8,684 bases of DNA from Actinomycetota bacterium (GCA_005884985.1 VAYK01000152.1:1-8684); one strand, 5' to 3'; numbered from the stretch's first letter, positions 1 to 6,173 are shown. Notes: generated by a model not told the origin, from the sequence alone. A program made the numbers and translations.

Positions 1-2304
1 GCCCTTGAAGCGGACCTCCAGCGTCTCGCGGTTGTAGCGGCGCCCGTGGCACTGCTCGCAGGGGACGTAGACGTCCGGCAGAAAGTGCATCTCGATCTTG
101 ATCTGGCCGTCGCCGCGGCAGACCTCGCAGCGTCCGCCCTTGACGTTGAAACTGAACCGCCCCGGCTTGTAGCCCCGCACCCGCGCCTCCTTGGTGCGCG
201 AGAAGAGGTCACGAATGTGGTCGAAGACCCCGGTGTAGGTCGCCGGATTGGAGCGTGGAGTGCGCCCGATCGGCGACTGGTCGATGCTGATGATCTTGTC
301 GACCTGGTCGAGGCCCTCGATCCGGTCGTGGGCGCCGGGGCGAAGCCGCGCCCGGTGCAGGCGGTTGGCCACCGCGCGGTACAGGACCTCGTTGACGAGG
401 GTCGACTTGCCGGATCCCGAGACGCCGGTGACGCAGCAGAAGACTCCGAGCGGCACGCTGACGTCGGCGTTCTTGAGGTTGTGCTGGCGCGCCCCGCGCA
501 CCACCAGCTCGCCACGTGGGCTGCGGCGAAGCTCGGGGATCGGGATGCTGAGCTTGCCGTTCAGGTAGCGGCCGGTCAGGGAGCCGGCCTGGCGGGCGAC
601 CTGGGCCGCCGTCCCTTGGGCGACCAGCTCGCCTCCGTGCTCGCCGGCTCCGGGGCCGAGGTCGACGACGTGGTCCGCGGCGCGGATCGTTCCCTCGTCG
701 TGCTCGACCACGATCACCGTGTTGCCGAGATCGCGCAGCCGTCGCAGCGTGTCGATCAGCTTTGCGTTGTCGCGCTGGTGGAGGCCGATCGAGGGCTCGT
801 CGAGGATGTAGAGGACGCCCACCAGCGACGAGCCGATCTGGGTCGCGAGCCGGATCCTCTGGGCCTCGCCGCCTGACAGTGTCGCGGCAGCCCGCTCCAG
901 CGATAGGTAGCCGATCCCGACGCTGTCGAGGAAGCGCAAGCGCTCGGCGATTTCCCGCACCACCAGGCGCGCGATCGCCCGCTCGGTGTCGGTCAACTCC
1001 AGCGCTTGGATCCATTCCAGAGCGGCCCGGGCGCTGAACCGCGTGTACTCGTAGATGTTGAGCCCGCCCACCATGACCGCGAGGCTCTCCGGCCGCAGGC
1101 GCGCTCCGCCGCATGCCGGACAGGGCTGGAGGGCCATCAGCCCCTCGATCCGCTCGCGGGTGTTCTCCGAGTCCGTGTTCTCGTAGCGTCGCTCGAGGCT
1201 CGCGAGCATGCCATCGAACCGCACCGTGTAGACGCGGCGTCGCCCGAAGCGGTTGCGGTAGGAGACCGTGTGGCGCTCGTCGCCGGTCCCGCTCAGGAGC
1301 AGCTCGCGATCGCGCCCGGAGAGGTCCTGCCAGGGGGTGTCGATGTCGATACCGTTCGTCTCGGCCACGGCCTCCAGCAGCCGCCGGTGATAGACGGAGG
1401 CGGCCTTCGTCCACGGATCCAGCGCCCCTTCCGAGATCGACAGTGTCGGGTCGGGGACGATCAGCTCCGGGTCGATGACCCGTTGGAAGCCGAGCCCGTG
1501 GCAGCGCTGGCAACAGCCGTGAGGCGAGTTGAAGGAGAAGATCCGCGGCTCCAGCTCCGGCATCGAGGTGCCGCAGTTGAGGCACGCGAAGCGCTCTGAA
1601 AACAGCATGGTCTCGGGCTCACCACCGTCCGGCAGAGTCTCGATCTCCACCAGGCCCTCGGCTAGCTGCGAGGCCGCCTCGACCGACTCCGAGAGGCGCT
1701 TTCGCACCCCCTCCTTCATCACCAGACGATCGACGACGACCGAGATGTCGTGCTTGAACTTCTTGTCGAGCTCGATCTGCTCGTCGAGACGGCGCAGCTC
1801 GCCATCTACCTTCACGCGCGCGAACCCCTCCCCGCGCAGCTCGGCGAGCTGCTTGCCGTACTCGCCCTTGCGACCGCGAACGATCGGGGCCAGCTGCTCC
1901 TGCGACTGGCCGGAGATCGGGGCGCCGCAGTTGTAGCAGTGGGGTTTGCCGATTCTCGCCCACAAGAGTCGCAGGTAGTCGTAGATCTCGGTCACGGTCC
2001 CGACCGTGGAGCGCGGGTTGCGCGAGGTCGTCTTCTGGTCGATCGAGATCGCCGGGCTAAGGCCCTCGATCGAGTCCACGTCGGGCTTCTCCATCTGGCC
2101 CAGGAACTGGCGTGCGTAGGCGGACAGTGACTCGACGTAGCGGCGCTGCCCCTCGGCGTAGATCGTGTCGAAGGCAAGGCTCGACTTGCCCGAGCCTGAG
2201 AGGCCGGTGATCACGATCAGCGCGTCGCGCGGCAGCTCGAGGTCGATGCCCTTGAGGTTGTTCGCGCGGGCGCCGGAGATGACGATGCGGTCGGACGGCG
2301 GCAT
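1..2304 (-). CDS. uvrA: UvrABC excinuclease subunit A, 3' end outside window
   Basis: UvrA is the damage-sensing ABC-type ATPase of nucleotide excision repair; as a dimer it loads UvrB onto lesions in the cytoplasm. The frame is open from the ATG at 2304 to the left edge (768 codons). The family is about 950 residues, so roughly 180 C-terminal residues, including the second signature and Walker B, lie outside. Visible elements in order: Walker A GLSGSGKS (34-41), a CYNC pair (123-126), a zinc-binding cluster C241/C244 with C265/C268, first ABC signature LSGGEAQR (476-483), Walker B YILDEPS (499-505), second Walker A GVSGSGKS (627-634), and the C-terminal zinc module C726/C729 with C749/C752, followed by the YNRETLEVRFKG stretch. 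No frameshift was found. A GTG one codon upstream (2307) is an equally good start and fits the promoter spacing better; an in-frame TAG lies four codons further upstream of that GTG. The gene lies 52 bp downstream of the MFS gene on the same strand but appears to have its own promoter with an SOS box. Confidence 0.98.
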   Translation of the reverse strand, partial: MPPSDRIVISGARANNLKGIDLELPRDALIVITGLSGSGKSSLAFDTIYAEGQRRYVESLSAYARQFLGQMEKPDVDSIEGLSPAISIDQKTTSRNPRSTVGTVTEIYDYLRLLWARIGKPHCYNCGAPISGQSQEQLAPIVRGRKGEYGKQLAELRGEGFARVKVDGELRRLDEQIELDKKFKHDISVVVDRLVMKEGVRKRLSESVEAASQLAEGLVEIETLPDGGEPETMLFSERFACLNCGTSMPELEPRIFSFNSPHGCCQRCHGLGFQRVIDPELIVPDPTLSISEGALDPWTKAASVYHRRLLEAVAETNGIDIDTPWQDLSGRDRELLLSGTGDERHTVSYRNRFGRRRVYTVRFDGMLASLERRYENTDSENTRERIEGLMALQPCPACGGARLRPESLAVMVGGLNIYEYTRFSARAALEWIQALELTDTERAIARLVVREIAERLRFLDSVGIGYLSLERAAATLSGGEAQRIRLATQIGSSLVGVLYILDEPSIGLHQRDNAKLIDTLRRLRDLGNTVIVVEHDEGTIRAADHVVDLGPGAGEHGGELVAQGTAAQVARQAGSLTGRYLNGKLSIPIPELRRSPRGELVVRGARQHNLKNADVSVPLGVFCCVTGVSGSGKSTLVNEVLYRAVANRLHRARLRPGAHDRIEGLDQVDKIISIDQSPIGRTPRSNPATYTGVFDHIRDLFSRTKEARVRGYKPGRFSFNVKGGRCEVCRGDGQIKIEMHFLPDVYVPCEQCHGRRYNRETLEVRFKG

Positions 2305-2313
2305 CACCAACCG

Positions 2314-2319
2314 ATTCTA
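2314..2319 (-). promoter_or_regulatory. Predicted -10 element of uvrA (TAGAAT)
   Basis: On the minus strand TAGAAT is followed by exactly six bases and then GTG-ATG. This places the expected transcription start on the GTG at 2307, giving a leaderless mRNA. No clear -35 hexamer and no Shine-Dalgarno sequence are visible. The same TANNNT-N6-start arrangement occurs before three other genes in the window, which supports the call. Confidence 0.55.
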
Positions 2320-2325
2320 CGGGGG

Positions 2326-2339
2326 CGAACGGGCGTTCC
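2326..2339. promoter_or_regulatory. Putative LexA/DinR SOS box upstream of uvrA
   Basis: The sequence CGAACGGGCGTTCC contains GAAC-N4-GTTC in perfect inverted symmetry. It matches nine of the ten fixed positions of the Gram-positive LexA (DinR) box CGAAC-N4-GTTCG. It lies just upstream of the predicted uvrA -10 element, in the -35/-10 spacer region, where a bound repressor would block RNA polymerase. uvrA is a well-known SOS gene in many bacteria, so site and gene agree. Occupation by LexA is inferred. Confidence 0.65.
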
Positions 2340-2356
2340 CGTTGGGGCCGGCTGGC

Positions 2357-3553
2357 TCAGGCGGGCTCGGCGGCGGGGCGCAGCACCGGCCGGCCCAACA
2401 CCGAGGCGATCCAGGCGAATCCGGCGCCGGCGAAGGCAACGACGAAGCCGAGGCGCAAGTCGCCGGCGTTGACGATCGAGCCGGCGAACGCCGCTCCTAT
2501 CCCCGAGCCGAGCACTGCCGCGGTGATCACCCAGCCGAAGGCCTCGGTCGAGGTGCCGGGCGGGGCGATCCGGTCCACCAGCACGTACTCGATCGCGGTT
2601 GCCGGCGCAATCGCCAGCCCCGCGAGCACCATCAGCCCGCCCATCACCGCTACCGACGGCACCAAGATGAGCGGCGCCAAGCCCAGGGCGAGGGCGAGGT
2701 TGAAGCGTGGATATTGCTCCTCGGTTGGCGATCTCCAGCGCCGCGCCCCGTACCAGATCCCCCCGACCATGCTCGCCACCGCCTGGATCGAGAGGAACGG
2801 CCCGACGATCTCCGGACTTCCATGCCTGCCACCGAAAGCCGTGAGCGCCAGCACCAGGGCGCCGCTGGAGAACCCGAACCCCGCCGACGCGACAATCAGG
2901 ACCCAGATGCCCCGCGAGCGCAGCGGCCCGGCCCAGTGCCGGGGGCCGGCCAGCGCTCGCCACTCACGGGAGGCGGCCGAGGCGGCGAAGGCGACGGTGC
3001 CCACGACCGTGAGGATGGCGCCAGCCAACACCGCCGCGCTCGGCGAGACCGCCGCCGTGAGGCCCGCGGCGAGCAGTGGGCCCGTGATGAAGGCGACCTC
3101 GATGATCACCGCGTCGAGCGCGTACGCGGACTGGAGCGCCTGCGCATCGTCCAGCATCGCGGCCCAGAGGCCCCGCATGCAAGAGGAGATCGGCGGGATG
3201 CTCAGACCCGAGAGCGCGCTCAGCGCCGCCAGCACGGGTACCGACGGGTCCCCGCGCGCTGCGATTACGAGGGCGCCCAACGAGGCCGCATTGACGACCG
3301 CCGCGGGCAGCAACACGCGCGGCTGCCCCAGGCGATCGACCAATCGTCCCTGAATCGGCACGCCCACCCCGACTCCCACCAAGGCGAAGGCCTCGACGAG
3401 TCCCGCGTCCGCGAAGGAGCCCGTAATGGCCCTGACGAGGAAGAGGATCGCGAGACCCTCGGAGGCCAGGGGCAGCCGCCCGACGAGCGACGCGACAACC
3501 GGCAGCCGGGCACGCCTAATCGCCAGGAGCTCTCTGTAGGCCGCCGGGACCAT
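2357..3553 (-). CDS. MFS transporter, 12 predicted membrane helices
   Basis: This 398-residue protein is a probable major facilitator superfamily secondary transporter of the inner membrane. Hydrophobic segments fall near residues 17-40, 48-67, 79-98, 103-125, 144-167, 172-192, 214-240, 248-270, 284-300, 301-325, 336-361 and 368-387, consistent with 12 helices. The loop after helix 2 carries a motif-A-like GRLVDRLGQPR (69-79). A central basic loop (about 195-213) separates the two six-helix halves. The stretch ALDAVIIEVAFITGPLLAAG (145-164) resembles one that recurs in actinobacterial MFS proteins of unknown substrate. Length is normal for the superfamily. The start is the ATG at 3553; the AGGGGA directly before it is too close to serve as a ribosome binding site. 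The gene is divergent from the VOC gene across 46 bp and may read through toward uvrA. Efflux is plausible, but the substrate cannot be told from sequence. Confidence 0.9.
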   Translation of the reverse strand: MVPAAYRELLAIRRARLPVVASLVGRLPLASEGLAILFLVRAITGSFADAGLVEAFALVGVGVGVPIQGRLVDRLGQPRVLLPAAVVNAASLGALVIAARGDPSVPVLAALSALSGLSIPPISSCMRGLWAAMLDDAQALQSAYALDAVIIEVAFITGPLLAAGLTAAVSPSAAVLAGAILTVVGTVAFAASAASREWRALAGPRHWAGPLRSRGIWVLIVASAGFGFSSGALVLALTAFGGRHGSPEIVGPFLSIQAVASMVGGIWYGARRWRSPTEEQYPRFNLALALGLAPLILVPSVAVMGGLMVLAGLAIAPATAIEYVLVDRIAPPGTSTEAFGWVITAAVLGSGIGAAFAGSIVNAGDLRLGFVVAFAGAGFAWIASVLGRPVLRPAAEPA

Positions 3554-3559
3554 TCCCCT

Positions 3560-3565
3560 ACTTTT
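3560..3565 (-). promoter_or_regulatory. Possible weak -10 element of the MFS gene (AAAAGT)
   Basis: AAAAGT ends six bases before the ATG on the minus strand, the same spacing seen at other genes here. It keeps the key second-position A and final T of a -10 hexamer but matches TATAAT at only three positions. No -35 element is evident. Confidence 0.25.
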
Positions 3566-3593
3566 TCATGAGCGGGGGGAGCGGGGGTAGTCT
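3565..3593 (+). promoter_or_regulatory. Predicted promoter of the VOC gene
   Basis: A -10 like TAGTCT (3588-3593) is followed by six bases and the GTG start at 3600, predicting a leaderless transcript. A weak -35 candidate TTCATG (3565-3570) lies 17 bp upstream. The promoter overlaps the one for the divergent MFS gene, so the two could be regulated together. Confidence 0.45.
3570..3587. repeat. Tandem duplication of GAGCGGGGG in the divergent promoter region
   Basis: Two exact, adjacent copies of GAGCGGGGG (3570-3578 and 3579-3587) fill almost the whole spacer between the candidate -35 and -10 of the VOC promoter. It may be a regulator binding site made of direct repeats, or a simple slippage duplication. 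Confidence 0.8.
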
Positions 3594-3599
3594 CACCGC

Positions 3600-4046
3600 G
3601 TGCCCGAGCCGCCGCCCGTCTCCGGCATCTCCGAGCTGGTGCTCGAGGTCTCCGACCTCGAGGCCGCCCGCCGCTTCTACCGTGACCTCCTCGGCTTCGA
3701 GGAGACGTTCTACGGCGAGGGGCGCGACGATCGCTGCTGGTACCTGATCGGCTCGAGCGCCCGGCTCGGCCTGTGGACGCCGCAGGTCGGCCTTGCCGGG
3801 GGCCGCGGCGGGGCACACGTGCACTTCGCCTTCCAGCTGAAGCGCGAGGAGCTCGACGCGCTGCTGGACCGCTTGCGGGCTGCCGGCGTCGAGGTCGAGG
3901 GGCCGATCCAGCTCGGCGCCGACCGGGCGATCTACGTCACCGACCCCGACGGCAACGTGGTCGAGTTCTGGACGCAGGACATGGCCGATTACTGCGCCGG
4001 CGCCCGCGAGGGCGGCGGCCCCGGCACCTTCAAGCGACCGGTATAG
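3600..4046 (+). CDS. VOC-superfamily (glyoxalase/dioxygenase-fold) protein
   Basis: This 148-residue protein has the vicinal oxygen chelate fold as two beta-alpha-beta-beta-beta modules. Module 1 starts at ISELVLEVSDLEAARRFYRD (10-29) followed by LLGF. Module 2 starts near AHVHFAFQL (72-80) and ends with IYVTDPDGNVVEFW (111-124), the usual VOC closing motif. The likely metal ligands by position are E12 (where most members have His), H75 and E122. Members include glyoxalases, extradiol dioxygenases and fosfomycin or bleomycin resistance proteins, and the substrate cannot be assigned. The start is GTG at 3600; there is no well-placed ribosome binding site, in keeping with a leaderless mRNA. The last 20 or so residues, glycine-rich and ending FKRPV, lie beyond the fold. 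The gene is divergent from the MFS transporter and ends 9 bp from the convergent coiled-coil gene. Confidence 0.88.
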   Translation: MPEPPPVSGISELVLEVSDLEAARRFYRDLLGFEETFYGEGRDDRCWYLIGSSARLGLWTPQVGLAGGRGGAHVHFAFQLKREELDALLDRLRAAGVEVEGPIQLGADRAIYVTDPDGNVVEFWTQDMADYCAGAREGGGPGTFKRPV

Positions 4047-4055
4047 CGAGCTGGC

Positions 4056-4658
4056 CTACTTGCCGGCCTTCGAGTAGACCTCGTCGAGAAGCGAGTCGAG
4101 GTCGGCGACGTCGTAGTCGGCGGCGAGCTGCTTGCGCGCCTCGTCGCGCGAGGTGCCGTCGAGGGCGAGCTTCATCGCCACCAAGCGCGCCGCACCGGCA
4201 TCGTCGCCGGGCGCCGCGTTCGTCGCTTGCGCGGCCGGCTCGGGCTCCGGCTCCGCGGATTGGCCACCCGCCTTCAGCTGCTCGATCAGCGCTTCGGTCG
4301 AGACCTTCCCCCTGGGTGCCGGCTCGGCAGGCGCCGGCTGCGGCTCGGACGCCTCTGGCTTCGACTCAGGCGCTTCGGGCTCTGGCGCTGGCGCTTCGGG
4401 CTCCGGCTCCGGCTGTGGCGCTTGCGAGTCGCGATTTGAGCCCTCGGGCGCCGGCTTCGCACCGAGTCCCGCCTCGAGCTTTTCGAGCGCGTCGCGGACC
4501 TGGTCGAGTCGCTCCCGTGCCTCCGCCTCGGCCTTGGCGCGGATCCGCTCCGCCTCGGCCTGGGCCTGGGTCACGATCTCCTCGGCGCGCTTCTCGGCGT
4601 CGGCGACCACTACGCGCACCCGTTCCGCGACGTCGTGGACGATCTTCTCCGTGTCCAT
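4056..4658 (-). CDS. Coiled-coil protein with acidic Pro/Glu/Ala linker and C-terminal helical module, function unknown
   Basis: I do not recognise a named family. The 200-residue product has three parts. Residues 1-65 form a highly charged heptad-like helix rich in Ala, Glu and Arg, of the type seen in DivIVA-like or ATP-synthase-b-like stalks. Residues 67-116 are a disordered linker of PEPE/APAP/EP repeats, with a second short PE tract at 135-141. Residues 156-197, running from AARLVAMKLALDGTSRDEA to LLDEVYSKA, look like a compact conserved helical module; from memory, similar endings occur on other Thermoleophilia proteins, but I cannot verify this here. No signal peptide or membrane segment is present, so a cytoplasmic scaffold or envelope-associated role is possible. 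The ATG at 4658 sits six bases after a TAATCT. The gene is convergent with the VOC gene. Confidence 0.85.
   Translation of the reverse strand: MDTEKIVHDVAERVRVVVADAEKRAEEIVTQAQAEAERIRAKAEAEARERLDQVRDALEKLEAGLGAKPAPEGSNRDSQAPQPEPEPEAPAPEPEAPESKPEASEPQPAPAEPAPRGKVSTEALIEQLKAGGQSAEPEPEPAAQATNAAPGDDAGAARLVAMKLALDGTSRDEARKQLAADYDVADLDSLLDEVYSKAGK
4311..4460. repeat. Low-complexity coding repeat for the Pro/Glu/Ala linker
   Basis: Irregular repeats built from GGCTC, GGCGCT and CTCCGG units encode residues 67-116 of the coiled-coil protein. Such tracts change length easily by replication slippage, so this segment is expected to vary between strains. Confidence 0.7.
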
Positions 4659-4664
4659 GCGGCG

Positions 4665-4670
4665 AGATTA
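4665..4670 (-). promoter_or_regulatory. Predicted -10 element of the coiled-coil gene (TAATCT)
   Basis: TAATCT on the minus strand is followed by CGCCGC and then the ATG at 4658, exactly six bases. This matches the leaderless arrangement of uvrA, the VOC gene and the SRPBCC gene. No -35 element or Shine-Dalgarno sequence is visible. The stretch between this element and the pseudogene (about 4671-4751) shows nothing else. Confidence 0.5.
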
Positions 4671-4751
4671 GCGGCCGGCGGACGAGTCCGGGCGGCCTTG
4701 GCCCACGGGTGCAGGCGAAATCGCTGACTTGGCGGGTCGCCGCCCCGGGGA

Positions 4752-5166
4752 ATGGCTGGGTACGTCACGATTCCGGCCCGCGATCCGGCAAGAGGCAAGG
4801 CATCAGAACCCACCGCATCCGGACCCTCGATCCTCGTGAAGCGCGATCCTGCCATGCGATTCCGGTCACCACCCCGCCCGCAACCTGCGAGACGTGCTCC
4901 GGCGAGCGGGACCGCGCCACGGCGTCGCGCTACTGCGATCACTGGTCGAGGATGAGGTCGCGCCGCCGCTCACGCGTTCCGAGGCCGAAGACCGCTTACT
5001 CGCGCTGATCCGGGCAGGAGCGCTCCCGGAGCCGGACCTCAACGTGCGCATCGGCAGTCACGAGGGCGACTTCCTCTGGCGGACGGAGCGCTTGGTCGTC
5101 GAGGTGGACGGCTTCGGGTTCCATTCGTCGCGAGCGGCGTTCGAGCGCGAGCTGGTGGAGGCATGA
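4752..5166 (+). pseudogene. Decayed DUF559-type endonuclease-like gene
   Basis: Pieces of one protein family appear in order in three reading frames. Frame one holds YVTIPARD (from about 4761). A second frame (about 4793-4873) holds GIRTHRIRTLDPREA and IPVTTP. After a one-base shift near 4874, the third frame runs ARNLRDVLRRAG, LTRSEAEDRLLALIR, LPEPDLNV, GDFLW, RLVVEVDGFGFHSSR and AAFERE to the TGA at 5164. In intact actinobacterial relatives an N-terminal AbiEi-like region precedes a C-terminal DUF559 domain (PD-(D/E)XK, Vsr-like fold). Here about 30 residues after VTTPAR appear lost, and the protein stops before the usual final beta-strand and helix that follow AAFER. A short protein from the GTG at 4894 (90 residues) could still be made but lacks the end of the nuclease core. 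The original function is unknown. The comparison is from memory of the family. Confidence 0.7.
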
Positions 5167-5541
5167 TCAGCCGCCTTCGAGTCGCGCCCGGAACGACTTG
5201 GCCGGCTCTACGGTGGCCCCGGTGATGCGCACGCGATCGGCGAGCCAGCGGTCCGACGTGACCACGCGGATCGTGGCAGGCTCGGAATCAGCGGCAAGGC
5301 GACGGGCGATCTCGTCGTCCGCGGAGTTGGGACGCGGCCGTGGCGCGTGCGCGACCTCGATCACCGTGGACGAGATCGGTGGCGACGGCGGCTGCTCGAA
5401 CACCACGACCACGTCCTCGCCGCTGACAGCAAGCCAGCGCTCGAGCAGGTCGACGAGACGGTCCATCGCCCCATGCCGATCCTTCCACCATGCGTCGGGA
5501 CGCGTCCCGATCACGTTCATTCCATCTATGAGCCATCGCAC
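5167..5541 (-). CDS. YacP-like NYN-domain protein (predicted PIN-like RNase)
   Basis: This 124-residue protein consists of little more than one NYN domain of the YacP type, a PIN-like fold that in characterised relatives cleaves RNA with metal ions. The start of the fold is WLIDGMNVIG (3-12) with D6 and N9. A central strand reads EDVVVVFEQP (42-51), then NSADDEIARRLA (72-83) with D75/D76, and finally VVTSDRWLADRV (93-104) with D97 and D102. The acidic residues D6, D76, D97 and D102 fit the family's metal site. I chose the GTG at 5541 because the domain begins within three residues of it; a longer open frame back to 5865 overlaps the opposite-strand SRPBCC gene and its extra residues resemble no domain. 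TACGCT lies eight bases before the GTG. The stop codon touches that of the convergent pseudogene. Lacking partner domains, it may act as an mRNA or rRNA processing factor, but this is inference. Confidence 0.85.
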   Translation of the reverse strand: MRWLIDGMNVIGTRPDAWWKDRHGAMDRLVDLLERWLAVSGEDVVVVFEQPPSPPISSTVIEVAHAPRPRPNSADDEIARRLAADSEPATIRVVTSDRWLADRVRITGATVEPAKSFRARLEGG

Positions 5542-5549
5542 TGACGGCC

Positions 5550-5555
5550 AGCGTA
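5550..5555 (-). promoter_or_regulatory. Possible -10 element of the NYN gene (TACGCT)
   Basis: TACGCT on the minus strand ends eight bases before the GTG start at 5541, suggesting a leaderless or nearly leaderless message. No -35 element is evident. The region shared with the divergent SRPBCC gene (5542-5641) is only 100 bp and holds nothing else beyond the SRPBCC signals. Confidence 0.3.
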
Positions 5556-5629
5556 CGCCCCGCGGCGCGGAAACCGGCAGGGGCGGGGCATGGGAGCAAG
5601 CCCGGGACGGCGATGGCAGGGAGTACCCG

Positions 5630-5635
5630 TAGGAT
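5630..5635 (+). promoter_or_regulatory. Predicted -10 element of the SRPBCC gene (TAGGAT)
   Basis: TAGGAT is followed by CCCGGG and then the ATG at 5642, a six-base gap that predicts transcription starting on the A of the start codon. No matching -35 sequence is visible 16-18 bp upstream. Confidence 0.5.
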
Positions 5636-5640
5636 CCCGG

Positions 5641-5659
5641 GATGCCGGCGCGCGGCATC
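5641..5659. promoter_or_regulatory. Palindrome over the SRPBCC start codon
   Basis: GATGCCG (5641-5647) and CGGCATC (5653-5659) form a perfect 7-bp inverted repeat around a GCGCG centre. It sits where the transcription start is predicted. It may be an operator, or in the mRNA a 5' hairpin that pairs the AUG with a downstream CAU. The sequence also encodes residues 1-6, so chance in GC-rich DNA cannot be excluded. Confidence 0.4.
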
Positions 5660-6130
5660 TCCGTCCCCGTTAACGGCACGGCGCGCGCCGACGTCGAGAC
5701 GGCCTTCGACGTGATCGTCCCGATCGACTTGCCGCGGATGTTTCGCGGCTTCGGTCCGCTGCCCGCCGTGGTCGCGACGGCTGACCAGACGGGTGAGTGG
5801 GACCACGTCGGCGCGCGTCGCGTTGTGAAGCTCAGTGACGGCCACGAAGCCAATGAGCGCATCACCGCATACGACCGACCCCGCTACTTCGCCTATCGAG
5901 TCGGTCCCTTCGAGGCAGGTCCTCTTCGGCATGTCGTCGTCGAGGCGGATGGCGAGTGGTGGTTCACCGCGCGCGACGCGACGAGTACCGCCATCCGATG
6001 GACCTACACCGTCCGGCCTCGTCGCTACGCCACCCCGGTGGTGCGTCTGCTGATCGCTCGGCTCTGGCGCGGCTACGCGAAGCGCGCGCTCGCCCTTGCG
6101 ATCGACGAGGTTGAACAACAGCAGCCGTAG
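5642..6130 (+). CDS. SRPBCC-family protein (polyketide cyclase/dehydrase-like)
   Basis: This 162-residue protein has the START/Bet v1-like helix-grip fold, which encloses a hydrophobic ligand pocket. Signs are the N-terminal strand and helix around ADVETAFDVIVPIDLPRMF (16-34), the central VGARRVVKLSDGHEANERI (56-74) where family members typically read as strand, Asp-Gly turn, strand, the strand EWWFTARD (about 105-112) and the C-terminal amphipathic helix RLLIARLWRGYAKRALAL. Members include aromatase/cyclases, lipid or coenzyme carriers and many uncharacterised proteins; the ligand cannot be assigned. There is no signal peptide. It lies 86 bp upstream of a P450 on the same strand and is probably co-expressed with it, although a separate -10-like element precedes the P450. 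Confidence 0.82.
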   Translation: MPARGISVPVNGTARADVETAFDVIVPIDLPRMFRGFGPLPAVVATADQTGEWDHVGARRVVKLSDGHEANERITAYDRPRYFAYRVGPFEAGPLRHVVVEADGEWWFTARDATSTAIRWTYTVRPRRYATPVVRLLIARLWRGYAKRALALAIDEVEQQQP

Positions 6131-6173
6131 GCGGGCCGCACAGGAGAGCATGGCGCCCACCTCGCCCTCGCGG

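Noticed and set aside
209..1585. Long minus-strand open frame of 458 codons, and a similar one at 1619-1963
   Set aside because: Both lie in one shifted frame of uvrA; their translation is Arg/Pro/Ala-rich without domains, whereas the uvrA frame carries all family motifs without interruption.
3773..5008. Plus-strand open frame of 411 codons
   Set aside because: It crosses the VOC and coiled-coil genes in a wrong frame and is Arg/Pro-rich. Only its last part (about 4793-4873) is meaningful, as one frame of the DUF559-type pseudogene.
5167..5865. Longer 232-residue version of the NYN protein starting at 5865
   Set aside because: The extra N-terminal 107 residues overlap the opposite-strand SRPBCC gene and have no domain-like features; the NYN fold begins right after the GTG at 5541.
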